Below are positions 45,555 to 57,929 of a stretch of 64,000 nt of DNA, piece after piece; position 1 is the stretch's first letter, and every line of letters begins with the position of its first letter. The notes under the pieces were generated by a model that saw only the letters and a program-made list of their open reading frames with translations, was not told where the DNA came from and did no database searches. The DNA lies in the NCBI GenBank assembly GCA_945859605.1, contig OX243824.1, forward strand, positions 30,949,869 to 31,013,868, in the 5' to 3' direction. Made by a program: the position numbers and the translations under genes. The stretch is from Lumbricus rubellus (taxonomy: Eukaryota; Annelida; Clitellata; Crassiclitellata; Lumbricidae).

Positions 45555-46190
45555 GTCAGACTAATTGCTGACTGAACTAATTTGATGTCATCGCTGGTTT
45601 TCTTGTTCTATTCTATGACGCCGAATATTATTCCTGCATAGCGCTTCAAAGATGCGCTTGCGCAAAGATAGCCGATTTCGGAAGATTGCTGCGCATAGAT
45701 TATGAATCATCAATGATCAGTGCTTGTTGCAATGTCATATTTTCGTCGTCCCCTGAGCTGAAAGAAAACCACAGTTCACAGCATCTCTACATCTCATCTC
45801 TATGCGACACATTCCACGGTTGTAAGAATGTTCGCCAATATTCTGCTGATTTCTTTTCATAGGACCACTGCATCAACGACTCTTTTTGACTTAATGGAAA
45901 GAACACTTGATTATAATATTATGTTGCATTGATGAAATTATTCCCTGCTTAGATGGAAGTTTAAAACAACGAAAAGATAATAATTAATATTATTGTCACA
46001 GTGAGTAGAATTTGAATTCATGAAACGATTTTGAAGTCGGGCTATCGAACCTTCGAACTTTCAAAACAACCCGATCGCGATCATCAATGTGACGTTGGGA
46101 AAATTTGTGCCAGTTATCCTAACTAAAACTAAAGCGGACAATCGGTCGTTTTGGGGCACTAGACCAAGTTCTTGGAACAGATTTTTAACA
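45555..46190. other. Sequence after gene D; nothing recognised
   Basis: Begins with sequence also found after gene C's relic. No terminal exon found. Confidence 0.5.
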
Positions 46191-46437
46191 CCGATTCATG
46201 ACTGCTAGCCGACTGACGTCATCATCTATCGACCGACCATATCCGACCATGGCCTCGTCATCGTCACCATCCCCTCCTCCGCGAGGCGCCAACGTATACA
46301 TCGCCATGCACGTCCGGGGTTGGCGTAGATCGGATCGTGAAGTCTATCTGGCGGCGCTGATCGAAATTCACGCTATCGCCGACCCATCCACACTAGTCGA
46401 CATCATTCTGACATCTTCGACACGCACGGTATTATAG
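46191..46437 (+). pseudogene. LINE endonuclease-to-RT linker fragment
   Basis: One frame (from about 46247) reads SDHGLVIVTIP followed by RRQRIHRHARPG. The overlapping frame continues GWRRSDREVYLAAL. SDH followed by a hydrophobic strand is the conserved end of the LINE AP-endonuclease domain, and the RSDRExxLxAL stretch is the usual following linker. A one-base shift breaks the frame. Confidence 0.6.
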
Positions 46438-47331
46438 GCCTATAAATATGAAGAACCCACGTACATCATGAAGGATATTGGGTTTTTAGGTTGTATTTTC
46501 AGAATCATATAACCCTACTAACTGATATAAAATCCCCATTCATCTATTATGCCTTCTGTACTGACTTTACCTTGTGAAAACTTTGTATCATAGAATGTTT
46601 CTCACAACAACGGGGGCTGCAAAATGGTAGGCCTATTACTGAAAATTTAAAGGCCAATTTTGAATTGTTTTATGGTAAAGAGTCTTATAAAAAATTTGTT
46701 TTTACTGTAAGCCTAATGTCCGGAATTTAGGACATCTATTGATGTAGGCCTAAAAGAAGCAACTTTGTAAGCTTTAATCGCCATTCACGGTTTTAGTGCA
46801 CATCGGTTTTTCAACTATGTTGTGTCTGTTTAAAATTAAATGGACAAAACACATCAGCTGTGCCAATAATATTATGGGATCATTCAAAGTTATATATTTT
46901 ATTCTGATGTCATCATGAGTTATTAAACCCACCAGAACCTTTTTAGAATCGGCGTATAATCGAATTGTAAAAGAATTATTATTTATTAGTTAGGCCTATA
47001 TTCCATTTGCATTGTTGTTTTAGACAACCATCCGAAAGATGATTTTTGCCGACGGATAAAGAAAGACAATGTCCGCATACTGGTCAATCGTCCAAATACA
47101 TGTAAGCCTATCATCCTTAAGTGCAACAGATTATTTGGGTATGGTTTATAAATGCGATCAAAATAATGATTTCCTTTGACTGATACGAAAATAGACATAG
47201 ACATACGGAGAAAGAAACGTACTTTGCATCTCAGTTCTGAACGTTGATTATTATCCTGATTAGATCAAATGATAATATTCGTGGTCCAAAGACATGCTGC
47301 AAGTTCTGGACTTCAGAAGACATGTGGTAGA
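46438..47331. other. Intergenic sequence; nothing recognised
   Basis: AT-rich; no frame of note. Confidence 0.5.
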
Positions 47332-48990
47332 CCCTGGCCCAGTGGCGCAGCTAGAACATTTTCCTGGGGGGTGCTCAGAATTATTGTAAGCGCCGAAGGT
47401 GCGAATCAGTGAGTGCCGACGGCACGAAGCCAATGCCGAGTAGGGTGTTTGGGGAGCCCCAGAAGCCAACTAATTTTTGACTTTTGACATCAGCTAGAGC
47501 ACGTTTCACGCTCTTGTTTGCCAGCTATATTTATGAGCGATAAAGTCATGAAAACTTCTGAAAATCATGGTTTAAGACTTCAAAAATGTCAAATCACATC
47601 AGCTAGACTGCTAGAGCACGTTTCAGGCTCTTGTTTTCCAGCGGGTTTTTTAGTGATAAAGTCATGAAAACTTCTGAAAACCATGGTTTAAGACCTCAAA
47701 AATGTCCTTTCTCATTTGTTTAGATAAGACAAAGGGTATTAGGCCTATAATAGCTCGCGATTGGCAGAATTAATAACCAGTATTTAATATAGCCCCTCTC
47801 CTAATAACCAGTGTTTTATCTAGTCCCTTCTCTGTGAATCAAGGTTTCTGGGGAAAAGCGAGCATCCGACGGAAAAGGGCAAAATTAGGAGAGGAAAGAA
47901 AAGGTGGTTCACCAAATGCTGATGCAGAGCTTTAGGAAGGGATTTGCCCATCCACATAGGAAATTTTCTAATTTCCACACTGCAATGGCAGCATTTTAAG
48001 CTGCCATCTAAAGCAAAATTGCTCTACTGTTTCAATGCTGATAAGAGTGGCCAAAACTTCAATGAATATACTCAGTTACTCACTATTATAAAAAAATATA
48101 TTTGTGAGTCCACGTTTATTATCGTACCATTTTAAGATGTCAACTCAGCAAAATAACTCTATTACTTCAGTGCTGATAAAAAGAGTAATTTCAGATTTCA
48201 ACATCGGTTTAAAACTTCGGAGTGTTGCCTCACAAATTATTACTTACATCTCCCTTATCGTCCTAAATATTCGCCCATGACAGTACTGTAGCCTAAGTTA
48301 TGCACATTATAATATCATAGATAGTATCATAACTATATAATAATAATAAAAAAATAATAAAATTATTACATAGTAGGAAATGAGATCATGGTATAATATG
48401 GCAGGTCATGTAATATAATATAATAAACAGCAACTAAAACTATCATTTTGTCAAATTTTCTGGGGGAAATTTTCATTTCTGGGCGCTTTCTCTGCTAGAA
48501 ATGTCTAGGTCAAACAAAGCTGAATAACTATTATTATAATACTAATTTGAAGAAAACAATTCTTAATTAGGCCTTAACAAAATAGCACACTATATGTTGT
48601 AAGGTTTGTGTAACATAGCCTACTATCTATAAATTGGCGCGACACTGCAATGTAATGGCATTGGAATATCATTAACGCTCTAAATTCATCACTAGGAAAA
48701 TTCTCGAGACCCCAGACAAACTCAGGTAGACCAGCTAAACACTGAAATCTAGTGCTTTATGTACCATGAATTTGACTAAGATTATAATACATGTACAGAC
48801 GAATGAAGGAACTTGCTTGATTGTGTAATCTGAAAGACTGAAAGAGCGACAGGACCCCTGACCACCCCCCCCCCACCCCTCCCCACAAAAAACTATCGGA
48901 TTTGGAAAAATTGCGTGGGTCACCTTTTTAGCCCAAGGGGGTGCTCAAGCACCCCCCAGCACCCCCCCTAGTTGCGCCACTGCCCTGGCC
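47332..48990. mobile_element. hAT-type element copy 1 (1,643 bp), complete
   Basis: The element spans 47340-48982, with ends CAGTGGCGCAGCTAG and CTAGTTGCGCCACTG. It is flanked by identical CCCTGGCC (47332-47339, 48983-48990). No intact transposase. A second, 3'-truncated copy is at 56097-58465. The subterminal GGGGGTGCTC motifs at both ends are inverted. An internal tandem pair (about 47490-47570 and 47600-47710) repeats GCTAGAGCACGTTTCxxGCTCTTG. Confidence 0.9.
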
Positions 48991-49017
48991 TAAAGTAACA
49001 GACAAAATATTATGTTA

Positions 49018-49105
49018 ATACAGTTGAGGTGGATTCGAACCAGCAACCTTCTGTCTTCAAGGGATCGAACATATCCCTACACCTTCGCGCCCCACAGCAG
49101 GTTAA
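49018..49105 (-). mobile_element. tRNA-derived SINE head fragment, reverse strand
   Basis: The - strand reads GGGCGCGAAGGTGTAGGGATATGTTCGATCCC...GGTTGCTGGTTCGAATCCACCTC, with A- and B-box-like stretches. GGTTCGAATCCACCTC is identical in the SINE at 17132-17150. It directly follows the hAT element. Confidence 0.6.
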
Positions 49106-49127
49106 CTCCTTCATCACAGTCCGACTA

Positions 49128-49860
49128 GATTGCTGCTTTTCACTCTATGCATGATGCTGGTGTCCAAGCTGGACCGGTTTCTGAGTCATGCCCACTGCCT
49201 TTTTGGATGCATTCCCGGATTTTGGCGCACCATAATTATTTCCAATCTTACACGCTCGTTATTAATATTATTTCCATTTAAGACGTCTCAGAGCCATTCG
49301 TCGCTCTGTCTCCTCCTCCATCTTCACTACCTTATTCATGCTTTTATATGTTCACGAATTGACTATTGCAATGCTCTTCTCATTGGTCTTCCTAAAGTTC
49401 GTCTTTCACCGATTCAGTCGGTTCTCAACTCAGCTGCTAGACTGGTTTCCCGCCTTCCCAGCTACTCTCACATCTCTACCTTTATGTTTCATTAACTTCA
49501 CTGGCTTTCTCTCCGTGCTCGCACACAATTTAAGATCCTCACTCTGATCATAAAGGCTCAACAGGTCTTGCCCCAAAATATCTGACTAATGTTTTACTTC
49601 GTCCTCACTCAGTTTTCTACCACCGTGCGCTTCGTTTACCTTGGTTCCTTGGTCTAGAACTGCTATGGCTCAGTGTCGATCATTTGCTTCAATTGGTTCT
49701 TCTCTTTGGAACTCGCTTTCACCATGCGTCCGCTCTGCACTTCTGTCTGGCAGTCTCTCTTCATCCTTCTCTCTTCTCAAAACCTGCTTCTTCTCGTGGG
49801 ACCTTGCACACTGGGAGCGCCTCTGAACGGTTCCTCTTCTAGAGGCGCTTTATAAATGTT
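49128..49860 (+). pseudogene. LINE reverse-transcriptase end fragment
   Basis: Frame parts: LIHAFICSRIDYCNALLIGL, then VLNSAARLVSRLPSYSHI, then after a shift QFKILTLIIKAQ, then WFLGLELLWLS, and near the end a SLWNSLSPCVRSA segment and GSASERFLF. These are the hallmarks (SRLDYCNxLLxGLP...QNSAARL; WNSLP...) of a CR1/L2-type reverse transcriptase C-terminus. It ends GGGAGCGCCTCTGAAC...AGAGGCGCTTTATAAATG, the tail shared with the SINEs. Several frameshifts. Confidence 0.85.
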
Positions 49861-50958
49861 TAAATGCAATATGATAGGCCTACTTTGTAAAATGTGAGAG
49901 TTCGCCTTGCGTTATAAAAATACCATTTTGGTAAGTTACTTTTCTAAGGCTTACTTAGATCATCATTGACATTGAATATTGCTCACCTTCCTAAATTCGC
50001 CCACATTTCTTTGTATAGTGTTCAAAACTAGGTCTACTTAGTTGTAATAATTTATTATTAAACAACGCGTGTTTCTCGCTACTTTTTGTTATCATGTATC
50101 CGTGTATTTCCGCTTCACTGAATGCCGCGGTCCAGTTGGTTGGTTTCACGACACTTGAGGTAGTCTAAGATTGGACTGAATTTCGGCCCAGCATGTCTAT
50201 TGTCTAAGGATGGGCGGAGTTTAGACCCAACAGGTCTACTTATGGACCTAGTATAATAGGCCAGCTGCTGGGGCGGCCATTACGGTCTACTCTTTTCAAT
50301 CCAATTATTATTACCAAAGTGCTTCTTCGCAGTACAGCCTGTCATGAATTTATAGCGAAATGTTTCATTCTTTTGTGAGATTCCAAGAAAGTTCTCTAGT
50401 TGGCAGTTGTGCTTCCGAAAGAGAGTTAGAGAAACACAGACAGAGAAAAAGAGACATGAGACATACAAAAGTGACAACGAAAGAGACAGACACATAAAAT
50501 ACTTATAGTTGACTCAGACTGGTTTAGCTTTGTAAATTATGCCAGATCGACCATGTTCTATGACCAACCGTCCGTATGTAGGCTACCATTATTGCGACCT
50601 GCACAGTGGAAAATTCTCAATTTTGATGCAATCGCTAGTAGCCTAGGCCTAGGCTATTATAGTCTAAAGACCAACATGCGTTGCGAAGTATTCCTGGTGA
50701 TTGCCTACAGCAAATTCTGTCGGTTTCATGTGTTCAGGTGCCTCAGTAGAATTTTATAAAACAGTAATTAAATCTTTGAACAAAAATTCATAAGAAAAGA
50801 TGCGTGTGCAATAAAAATTCACTAATACATGTAGACTGTCGTTCCATCTCCATGGCACATAGGGCTACCTAATCTGAGAGATGATGTCCGCATTCCTAGC
50901 AACTTTCTTGTAGGCCTACATCATCGATACATGGTTATCGAAAGTAACTAATGTGTCC
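49861..50958. other. Intergenic sequence; nothing recognised
   Basis: No gene or repeat boundary seen. A purine-rich stretch with AGAGAAACACAGACAGAGAAAAAGAGACA lies at 50425-50490. Confidence 0.5.
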
Positions 50959-51241
50959 TTGCCATGTAGCCAACAGACAGGCATAAGCTAATAATAGTTA
51001 ATGGAGTGGCCCACTATGGCGGCGCGTTGTTGTGCAGACGGCTGCCTGGTTGACCTATAAAATTATGCTAGCACTGGTCATGCGTAAAAGCCATGTTGCT
51101 TGCACCGACAAGCAATGCATCAATCTTTAAAACTAGGTTGAGTGTTTTAACTCAACCTTTATTCTCAATTCCTATGAATCTACTTCCTGATTCAGGCAGT
51201 TTCGTACGGGTAGAAGAGTCTCCATTGAACGCAGAAGCAAG
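50959..51241 (+). promoter_or_regulatory. Gene E upstream region / 5' UTR, conserved with gene B
   Basis: Aligns with 4799-5085 and contains the empty site (CCTTGCCATGTAG, about 50957) of the short element found upstream of gene B. The block AAACTAGGTTGAGTGTTTT and the sequence just before ATG (TCTCCATTGAACGCAGAAGCAAG) are the best conserved parts. Confidence 0.45.
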
Positions 51242-51266
51242 ATGAAATCATTTAAGATGTCAGCAG
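51242..51266 (+). CDS. Gene E: first coding exon (start of signal peptide)
   Basis: ATG then KSFKMSA and a phase-1 donor (GCA G|gttagc). Same length as in B and C, with the upstream sequence conserved with B. With exon 2 it gives MKSFKMSA-V-ITWIVVLFNVAIIEA, a strong signal peptide. Confidence 0.78.
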
Positions 51267-51503
51267 GTTAGCCATTTAAATATTTATTTTGCTCAAAGGT
51301 AATAATTCAAAATGTAGTCCACTTGTAGGCCTATGCTTGTATTAACGATCGGCGGCTGAAAAGGTTCATTAAACGATCACAGGATATAATATTATTATGT
51401 AGCCTACATGTATATACACAATACTTATGCATGATTGTGTTGAAAGCCTAGATGGATTTTTTTGATTCGACTGCGACAAGCACACAGAGTGAAAATCAAC
51501 ATT

Positions 51504-52290
51504 TTAAGTAAGTAAGTAAGTAAGTATATACTTTAATGAACCGCCTGCAAACGCACTGCGGGAACATGAATCAGTTATGTAAAAAGTGAATACATATATG
51601 TGATGCGACATATGAAAAGGGACCACTTAGCGGGATTTAGTTACTGAGATACAGGCGTTTGAACATGGTCACCCATCAAACTATCGAAATCGGGTTTTCA
51701 CTGGCATTCGCTAGAGGGCACCTCAATCTATCAATCAAGTAACATAGTTTATCAAGATTGAATATTTGAAGTATTTCTTTTAAATTTCAAACGATCGCAG
51801 GTAAAAGGGACCACAGCGAGGCAACACCATTCTCGAGGTATTTATAGGGCAATAAAATATTTTTAAAGCTGGTTTGAACAGCTATCATTTTTAATTTTAT
51901 AATAATGCGCTATAGAAATGTGATACCAGTCTATACTGCGTTATTTTTTCTATGTTTTCGAGTGAAGAAACTAAGCTTATGCATAGGAGATAACTGTTAT
52001 CTCCTATGCATAAATGAGTTTTACCGAAAATCGCATATTTCGGGTAATTCATGTTCTAAAATCTACAGATCAATCAATTTGACTCCCAGCATGTAACATT
52101 TATTATCATTATTTTCAGAATTTTTTGCTGAATATGGTGGTATGAATAAGTCCAATACCGGCTAAGTGGTCCCTTTTCATATGTTGCATCACATATAGCC
52201 TACATAACTAAATAATTAATTAATAGGCCTAATAAAGTCAGTGAAAAATGCAGTTATTTTCAGTGTTACATAAAGTCGACTAACTAGCCG
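51504..52290 (-). mobile_element. Retroposon 3' end split by a mariner-like short element
   Basis: 51504-51590 and 52198-52290 together match 25446-25665. The insert 51597-52195 has ends TATGTGATGCGACATATGAAAAGGG and the complement, with TA at both sides. It holds a central palindrome TAACTGTTATCTCCTATGCAT with its mirror (51975-52015). No transposase frame was seen in the insert. Confidence 0.7.
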
Positions 52291-52401
52291 AATAAACATA
52301 TCAATATTCATGTATATGCAGTGGCGGCGCCAGCTCAAAAATTTCGGCAGGTCGCGTCGGGGTCATGGGAACTATTTGGCAGGTCGAAGAAATTGATGAT
52401 T

Positions 52402-52823
52402 GAATTTGAAGCCCATAGGCCTTCTTCTCTTCTTTAAATTCTCTGCCCCTCCTATTAACCTATTTATATAGTTGATCCATCAATTTCTTCAGCCATCCTG
52501 TGTAGTCGCCAGCATTGCTTGGTCAGTTGGTCGTCGACAAATTTTGGGGCTACTGGGCTATTACAGTGTACGTATTAGTATTCAACCCACTTTTATACCC
52601 TCTCCTGGCTTAGAATTTGAAGCCCATAGGCCTTCTTCTCTTCTTTAAATTCTCTGCCCCTCCTATTAACCTATTTATATAGTTGATCCATCAATTTCTT
52701 CAGCCATCCTGTGTAGTCGCCAGCATTGCTTGGTCAGTTGGTCGTCGACAAATTTTGGGGCTACTGGGCTATTACAGTGTACGTATTAGTATTCAACCCA
52801 CTTTTATACCCTCTCCTGGCTTA
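52402..52823. repeat. 211-bp direct tandem duplication
   Basis: The segment 52402-52612 (starting GAATTTGAAGCCCATAGG) is repeated at 52613-52823 with no difference that I could see. Perfect identity suggests either a very recent duplication or an assembly artefact. Confidence 0.92.
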
Positions 52824-52974
52824 GACCTCTAGACCTATTTACCTACTAGATAAGATCATATATAAAAAAGTATGTTGGATATAACAGTTGCAGCACAACA
52901 CTAGTGATCTTTTGTGCGAAAAAAGTAGCGTTGATTTTTCATTTAAATATCTTAAATAAAAGAATGCAAAATAT

Positions 52975-53835
52975 ATTAAAAAAATTCCAAAGTTTTAGTA
53001 TCATAGGCACTGGAGAAGTCAAGCGAGATAAGGCTCACATATGGCTCATCATGAAGCATGTCCAGAAGTCTGTGAGTAAGACCAATAAGGGCTCATGTGG
53101 TCGAACCAGATGGCTGAAAGGCATATTGGTCAATAAAAGCAGAGTTAAACTCAGGAGCATTGAAGATAGAGTAAAAATATCTCCTCCCAACTATTTTCTC
53201 CAACACGAGGCAGAGCACCGGGGTGGTAGAGATAGGCCTAAAGTCTGCCTCATTTTGAGGGCGTGCAATTTTAGGAATTGGTGTGATGCAACTAGAGTGC
53301 CACTGGGGTGTTGTATAAGAGGAAGCTAGAGAGCAGTTGAACAGATAAGTTACAGGAGCAGAAAGAAGGTGCGCCATAGTGGACAGAAACCGAGCAGGAA
53401 TACCATCAGGGCCAATAGAGGACCCCCGGACACATTCCAACCCCTGAATACATTATATTCCTCAATATTAACAGGGTGTTCAAGGTTAACAGTTAGCTTA
53501 TGCAATGGCTCATTATAGTCTAGATCAGTAGACACAGCTTGATAGTGTCGGTTAAGCGTTTCACTCGTAACACCATCAATCACGTTTGATATCCTGGAAG
53601 GAGACAGAGTTGGCTTTGACGATGCATTCGTTAATCCTGGTGGCAAGGGCATCTGCTTCCTCTAATCGACGTCGGCGGATAAGCGTAATAACTATGTCTG
53701 CGTCGAAGTAGAAATTTCAGGTAAGGTGTCATATAAGATGGATCCTTTCTTTTTATAGTCATTGTTCTAAAAGGAACAAAATGGTTCAGCGCGTCATCAA
53801 TTGTTGTGTAAAATTCATCAAACGCTTCTTCAGCA
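52975..53835 (-). pseudogene. LINE reverse-transcriptase fragment, reverse strand
   Basis: Read on the - strand: FDEFYTTIDDALNHFVPF, a K/R-rich linker, SSIGPDGIPARFLSTM, TPIPKIARPQNEADFRPIS, then LCLVLEKIV, and finally SLISLDFSSAYDT. These match motifs 0-3 of LINE reverse transcriptases (GPDGIPARxL; P+PK...DFRPIS; SLDFSxAxDT). Frame changes at about 53440, 53640 and 53090 show that it is inactive. The catalytic part after SAYDT is missing. Confidence 0.85.
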
Positions 53836-54829
53836 AACGTTTCTTTACTGACGAAGCTCCACGTGTGATTTGCAATGAAGCTATGTAGTGCTTTATTTTT
53901 ATTACATTTATTAGTGTTTAGAAGATTATGGATAGGCCTACACGCAACAAAATACTCAAACAGTAAATTGTAAATTTCTCAATCAATTAAAAGCATTGTG
54001 TAAAGATATATTATATTCAAATGGAGGAGGGGTCGATACAGATAATTACACAATGATGCATCAATGGTCATCAGCAAGAAGAAGGCTAACTGTGCGCATG
54101 CACTATAACATAGATATCCACTACAAATAAGTAAATACCATATTATATAATCGTTGTAACATATAAGTAAATACCATATATATAATCGTTGTAACATATA
54201 ACCCCTGTAACATACAGCCCCGGTCTCCCCTACAGAAGCACCAGATGTTTATTTACTCGAATTGAATTAAAATGTATGGCAACCGTTCAAGGCGTCGATA
54301 CATCCTGCTGATCATTTTAGCAACGCCATCTAGTGAACGAAGAGCTGAGTCGACGTGTGAGCGGGTAGAGGGAACTTACCCCCGCTGACCTTCCGCTCTT
54401 GATGCCAGTGTGTTACCATTACCTCTACAACGTTCTTTCGCCTATCCCTCTAAGTCTTGTTGCAACAATCGCCATAACAAAAAGTAGGCCTATGGCTTAC
54501 ACGAAGTCTTATAAAAAAAAATCATTTTAACTCCTGTTTTTGTGGACGGAGAGCTCTCCATCCAATAACCAACTATTTTGTATTCATTCTTCTTCGAAAC
54601 GAAACAATTATTGTTGACTTTCCTATATATAATATAATTATACGCCGAACTCGCTCGGTGGGATAGTCTCTTTAATGTCTACTTGCGCAGTTGCAGTGGA
54701 CGCAGAAGATGTAGCACCAGAAATAATTATGGTGAGAATAAAAATTAATTGCAATGACACTTAAATGTGAACCAATAAACCTGTCAGCCACAGCCAGTAG
54801 CATGGCCATCATTGACCGAAGGAAAGGAG

Positions 54830-54832
<3 letters not shown>

Positions 54833-54905
<73 letters not shown>
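54833..54905. repeat. (AGAC)n microsatellite
   Basis: About 18 tandem AGAC units without visible interruption. Short frames in both directions (TDRQ, SVCL repeats) are artefacts. Confidence 0.95.
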
Positions 54906-56600
54906 GGAAGACAGTCTGAGACAGACGCAAGGCAAAAAGATTGAGACAGATTAAGTGCAGTAATTTCTTCGTAATTCAGGTCATGTGTCTGTATGATGTG
55001 TAGGCTATGTATGTTATTAGGCCAGGATACCAGCCTAGAACAAAGCCAGACAGACGCGATCAAAGAGACAAAGACATAGGCTACTAAAAGTCTTTGTTCT
55101 TGGATTGTATGCTGGCCTTATAATATAATTATCAGTTAATTAAGAAAGCAATTGTTAGCAACTGAATCCTGCTGTAACTTGTCACAACTGCACCCGTCGG
55201 CAAGGTATAGCTATAGGCTACTTCCTTTATGACTTATGTGCAGTAATTTCTTCGTAATTCAGGTCATGTGTTTGTCCTTCATAGAAGATCATGCTTCGCA
55301 GAAACTTGGCTCTAGCGGCCTAACCCTAGCCTAATCGTAAAAGGCCGCTTGGGTTCCTCTAATTGCTTGAGTAGGCTTTTAATTCACCCACAGAGATCGA
55401 GTCTTGTCATTTGTTATTCTACACAGTTACAGCCTGGCATATAAATAAGGTTCGGTATGCGATGGCTCCATGATTAACTAAAGCGTTCAATGTTCATGCG
55501 ACCGATCTTTCACTGATGTCTCAAAAAACATTTTGCCTACAGGGTAAGCTGTTATTCGGTGATTTTACGTAACGTTCGTCAGAATACAGACTTAAAACCA
55601 GTTTAAATAAACATGATATAAGACACAAACTCATTTTGAAATGGTTTTGCTCCGTAGCTTGAAAACTAACACCATACAACTATGAGAAACCGTACGTATA
55701 CCTACACAGTGATAGTCAATGTAGCCTACTCGGACGTCACAATGTCTTCTAACGCAATCTTGGCTGCTGTCTAATTCCAGAAATAGGGCTACGTTCTAGC
55801 TTAGGAATGGCGGACATAATTATTTAGGTCTAATGGTTGGCACCAAATCATCTTACAAACAACCCTCGCTGCCCATCTGCCCATTCAAATGTTACACAGT
55901 GTTTGATTATTTTAGATCAAAAAGCAGCTAATTAGGCGCATTAAAAGCAATAAAATAGGCAATATTGATGAGCCGTTATTGCATGTTTGGTAGGTCACTA
56001 GTCAACTTGGATTCCTATAGAGATTGTTTATTTTGAAGTTGTGTGAGACAAACTGAATATCAAGTGGTTATAGCCTATAATTGTGTGTAGGCCTACCAGG
56101 GGCGCAACCAGAACATTTTCCTGGGGGTGCTCAGAATTATTGTAAGCGCCGAAGGTGCGAAGCAGCAAGTGTCGAAGGCACGAAGCTAATGCCGAGTAGG
56201 GGGTTTGGGGTAGCGTTGTAAGCTTCACCAGCGGGGTCTGGGGCAGAGCCCCAGAAACCAGCGCAGTTTTTACTTGTGACAACAGCTAGAGCACGTTTCA
56301 GGCTCTTGTTTGCCAGCTATGTTTTGAGCGATAAAGTCATGAAAACTTCTGAAAAACCACGGTTTAAGACTTCAGAGATGTCCTTTGCCATTTGTTTAGA
56401 TATAAGACAAAGGGTATTATAGGCCTATAGCTCGCGAGTGGCAGACTTAATAACCAGTATTTAATCTAGCCCCTCTCCCAATAACCAGTATTTTATCTAG
56501 TCCCTTCTCTGTGAATCAAGATTTTTGGGAAAAAGCAAGCATCCGACGGAAAAGAGCAGAGGCTTTAGGAGGGATGTGCCCCCACATCAGAAATTTTCTA

Positions 56601-57441
56601 CACGGTGTCCCAAGTGAAGTGAGCCCCTTTTTGTTTTGGCGATATATCTGTCAATTCTAAACGAAACTCTATAAAATTTCAGAGTATGCAAGAGGGATAA
56701 ATTATCAATGTTTCCTGAAAATTTTATCCAATTCTATCAACATAGTCCGAAGTTATGCACATTCAAATTTGGACAAGCAAAATTTGAAGTTGCCAACATG
56801 TAAAAGATAGAAAATTATTCCGTGAAACCTCAACCTTACTTGCTAAATGATTTACATATTAATAAATATGACGTCTTATTTACGTCATTTTCGTGTAAAG
56901 GGACAATAATAAAAATGGTTTTCAGTAAAGATGATTTGAGTTTAATAAAAATTTTAAGACAAGAAAAACATTACGGAGCGAAAAGGTTTTTACAGGAATT
57001 TCCTAACAGAAACTGACCCATCGCAGCCTTATGAAACTCGCATACGCGTGACGTTGACCAGTGACCACTGACCACCTCAAACAGCGAATTGTGGAAGAAT
57101 GGCATCGTTTTGATCAAAAAGATTTTTGACAACACAATTAATGAATGGCGAAAGCGGCTTCGAGCATGCATTCGAGCTAATGGAGGACATTTTGAACATC
57201 AGCTTTGAAGAACAGCGCTAACACTAATTTCCTATCTTTTACATGTTGGAAACTTGAAATTTTCGTTGCCCAAATTTGAACGTGCATAACTTCGGACTCT
57301 GTTCGTAGAATTGGATAAAATTTTCAGGAAACATTGATAATTTATCCCTCTTGCATACTCTGAAATTTTACAGAGTTTCGTTTAGAATTGACAGATATAT
57401 CGCCAAAACAAAAAGGGGCTCACTTCACTTGGGACACCGTG
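56601..57441. mobile_element. Mariner-type element (841 bp) nested in hAT copy
   Basis: The ends CACGGTGTCCCAAGTGAAGT and complement are flanked by TA (56599-56600, 57442-57443). Inverted arms of about 200 bp. On the + strand (57080-57210), DQKIFDNTINEWRKRLRAC followed by IRANGGHFEHQL and a stop is an unusually well preserved Tc1/mariner transposase C-terminus. The rest of the transposase is missing. Copy 1 of the host hAT element has the uninterrupted site TTTTCTAATTTCC at about 47966. Confidence 0.9.
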
Positions 57442-57634
57442 TAATTTCCGCACTGCAGTGGCAGCATTTTAAGCTGCCATCTAAGGCAAAATTGCTATGC
57501 TATGCTACTTCAGTGCTGATAAGAGTGATCTAAACTTCAATGAATATACTCACAATTATAAAAAAAAAGTATTTTTGTGATTTCCACGTTTATTATGGTA
57601 CCATTTTAGGATGTCAACTCAGCAAAATAACTCT

Positions 57635-57929
57635 ATTACTTCCAAGGGCACCCTCACATAGGGGCAAGAGGGGGCACTTGCCTCGCAATGGAAAATTGAC
57701 TCCAGTTTTCAGCTACTATATTTGTGGATTTTAGCCAATTTCCTCGAACTAAAGCACTAATGATACAAATAACCCACAAAGTTAAATTAAGAAATTTTAA
57801 TTAAGAGACCTCTATGAAAGCACCCATGTTCTTAATTTTTTCTTTGTATTTTGCAAGATAAAAATTTTCAGACGCGAGCATTGTTTTGCCCCTCTTGCGA
57901 ACATTTCTGCGGGCGCCCATGATTACTTC
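57635..57929. mobile_element. hAT-type short element (279 bp) nested in hAT copy
   Basis: The element spans 57643-57921, with ends CAAGGGCACCC and GGGCGCCCATG. It is flanked by identical ATTACTTC (57635-57642, 57922-57929). Copy 1 has a single ATTACTTC at about 48162. Confidence 0.88.

Noticed and set aside
48060..48440. AT-rich stretch considered as an origin or matrix-attachment site
   Set aside because: It is inside hAT copy 1 and is repeated in copy 2, so composition is explained by the element.
54672..55063. Frames rich in SVCL or TDRQ repeats
   Set aside because: Translation of the AGAC microsatellite only.
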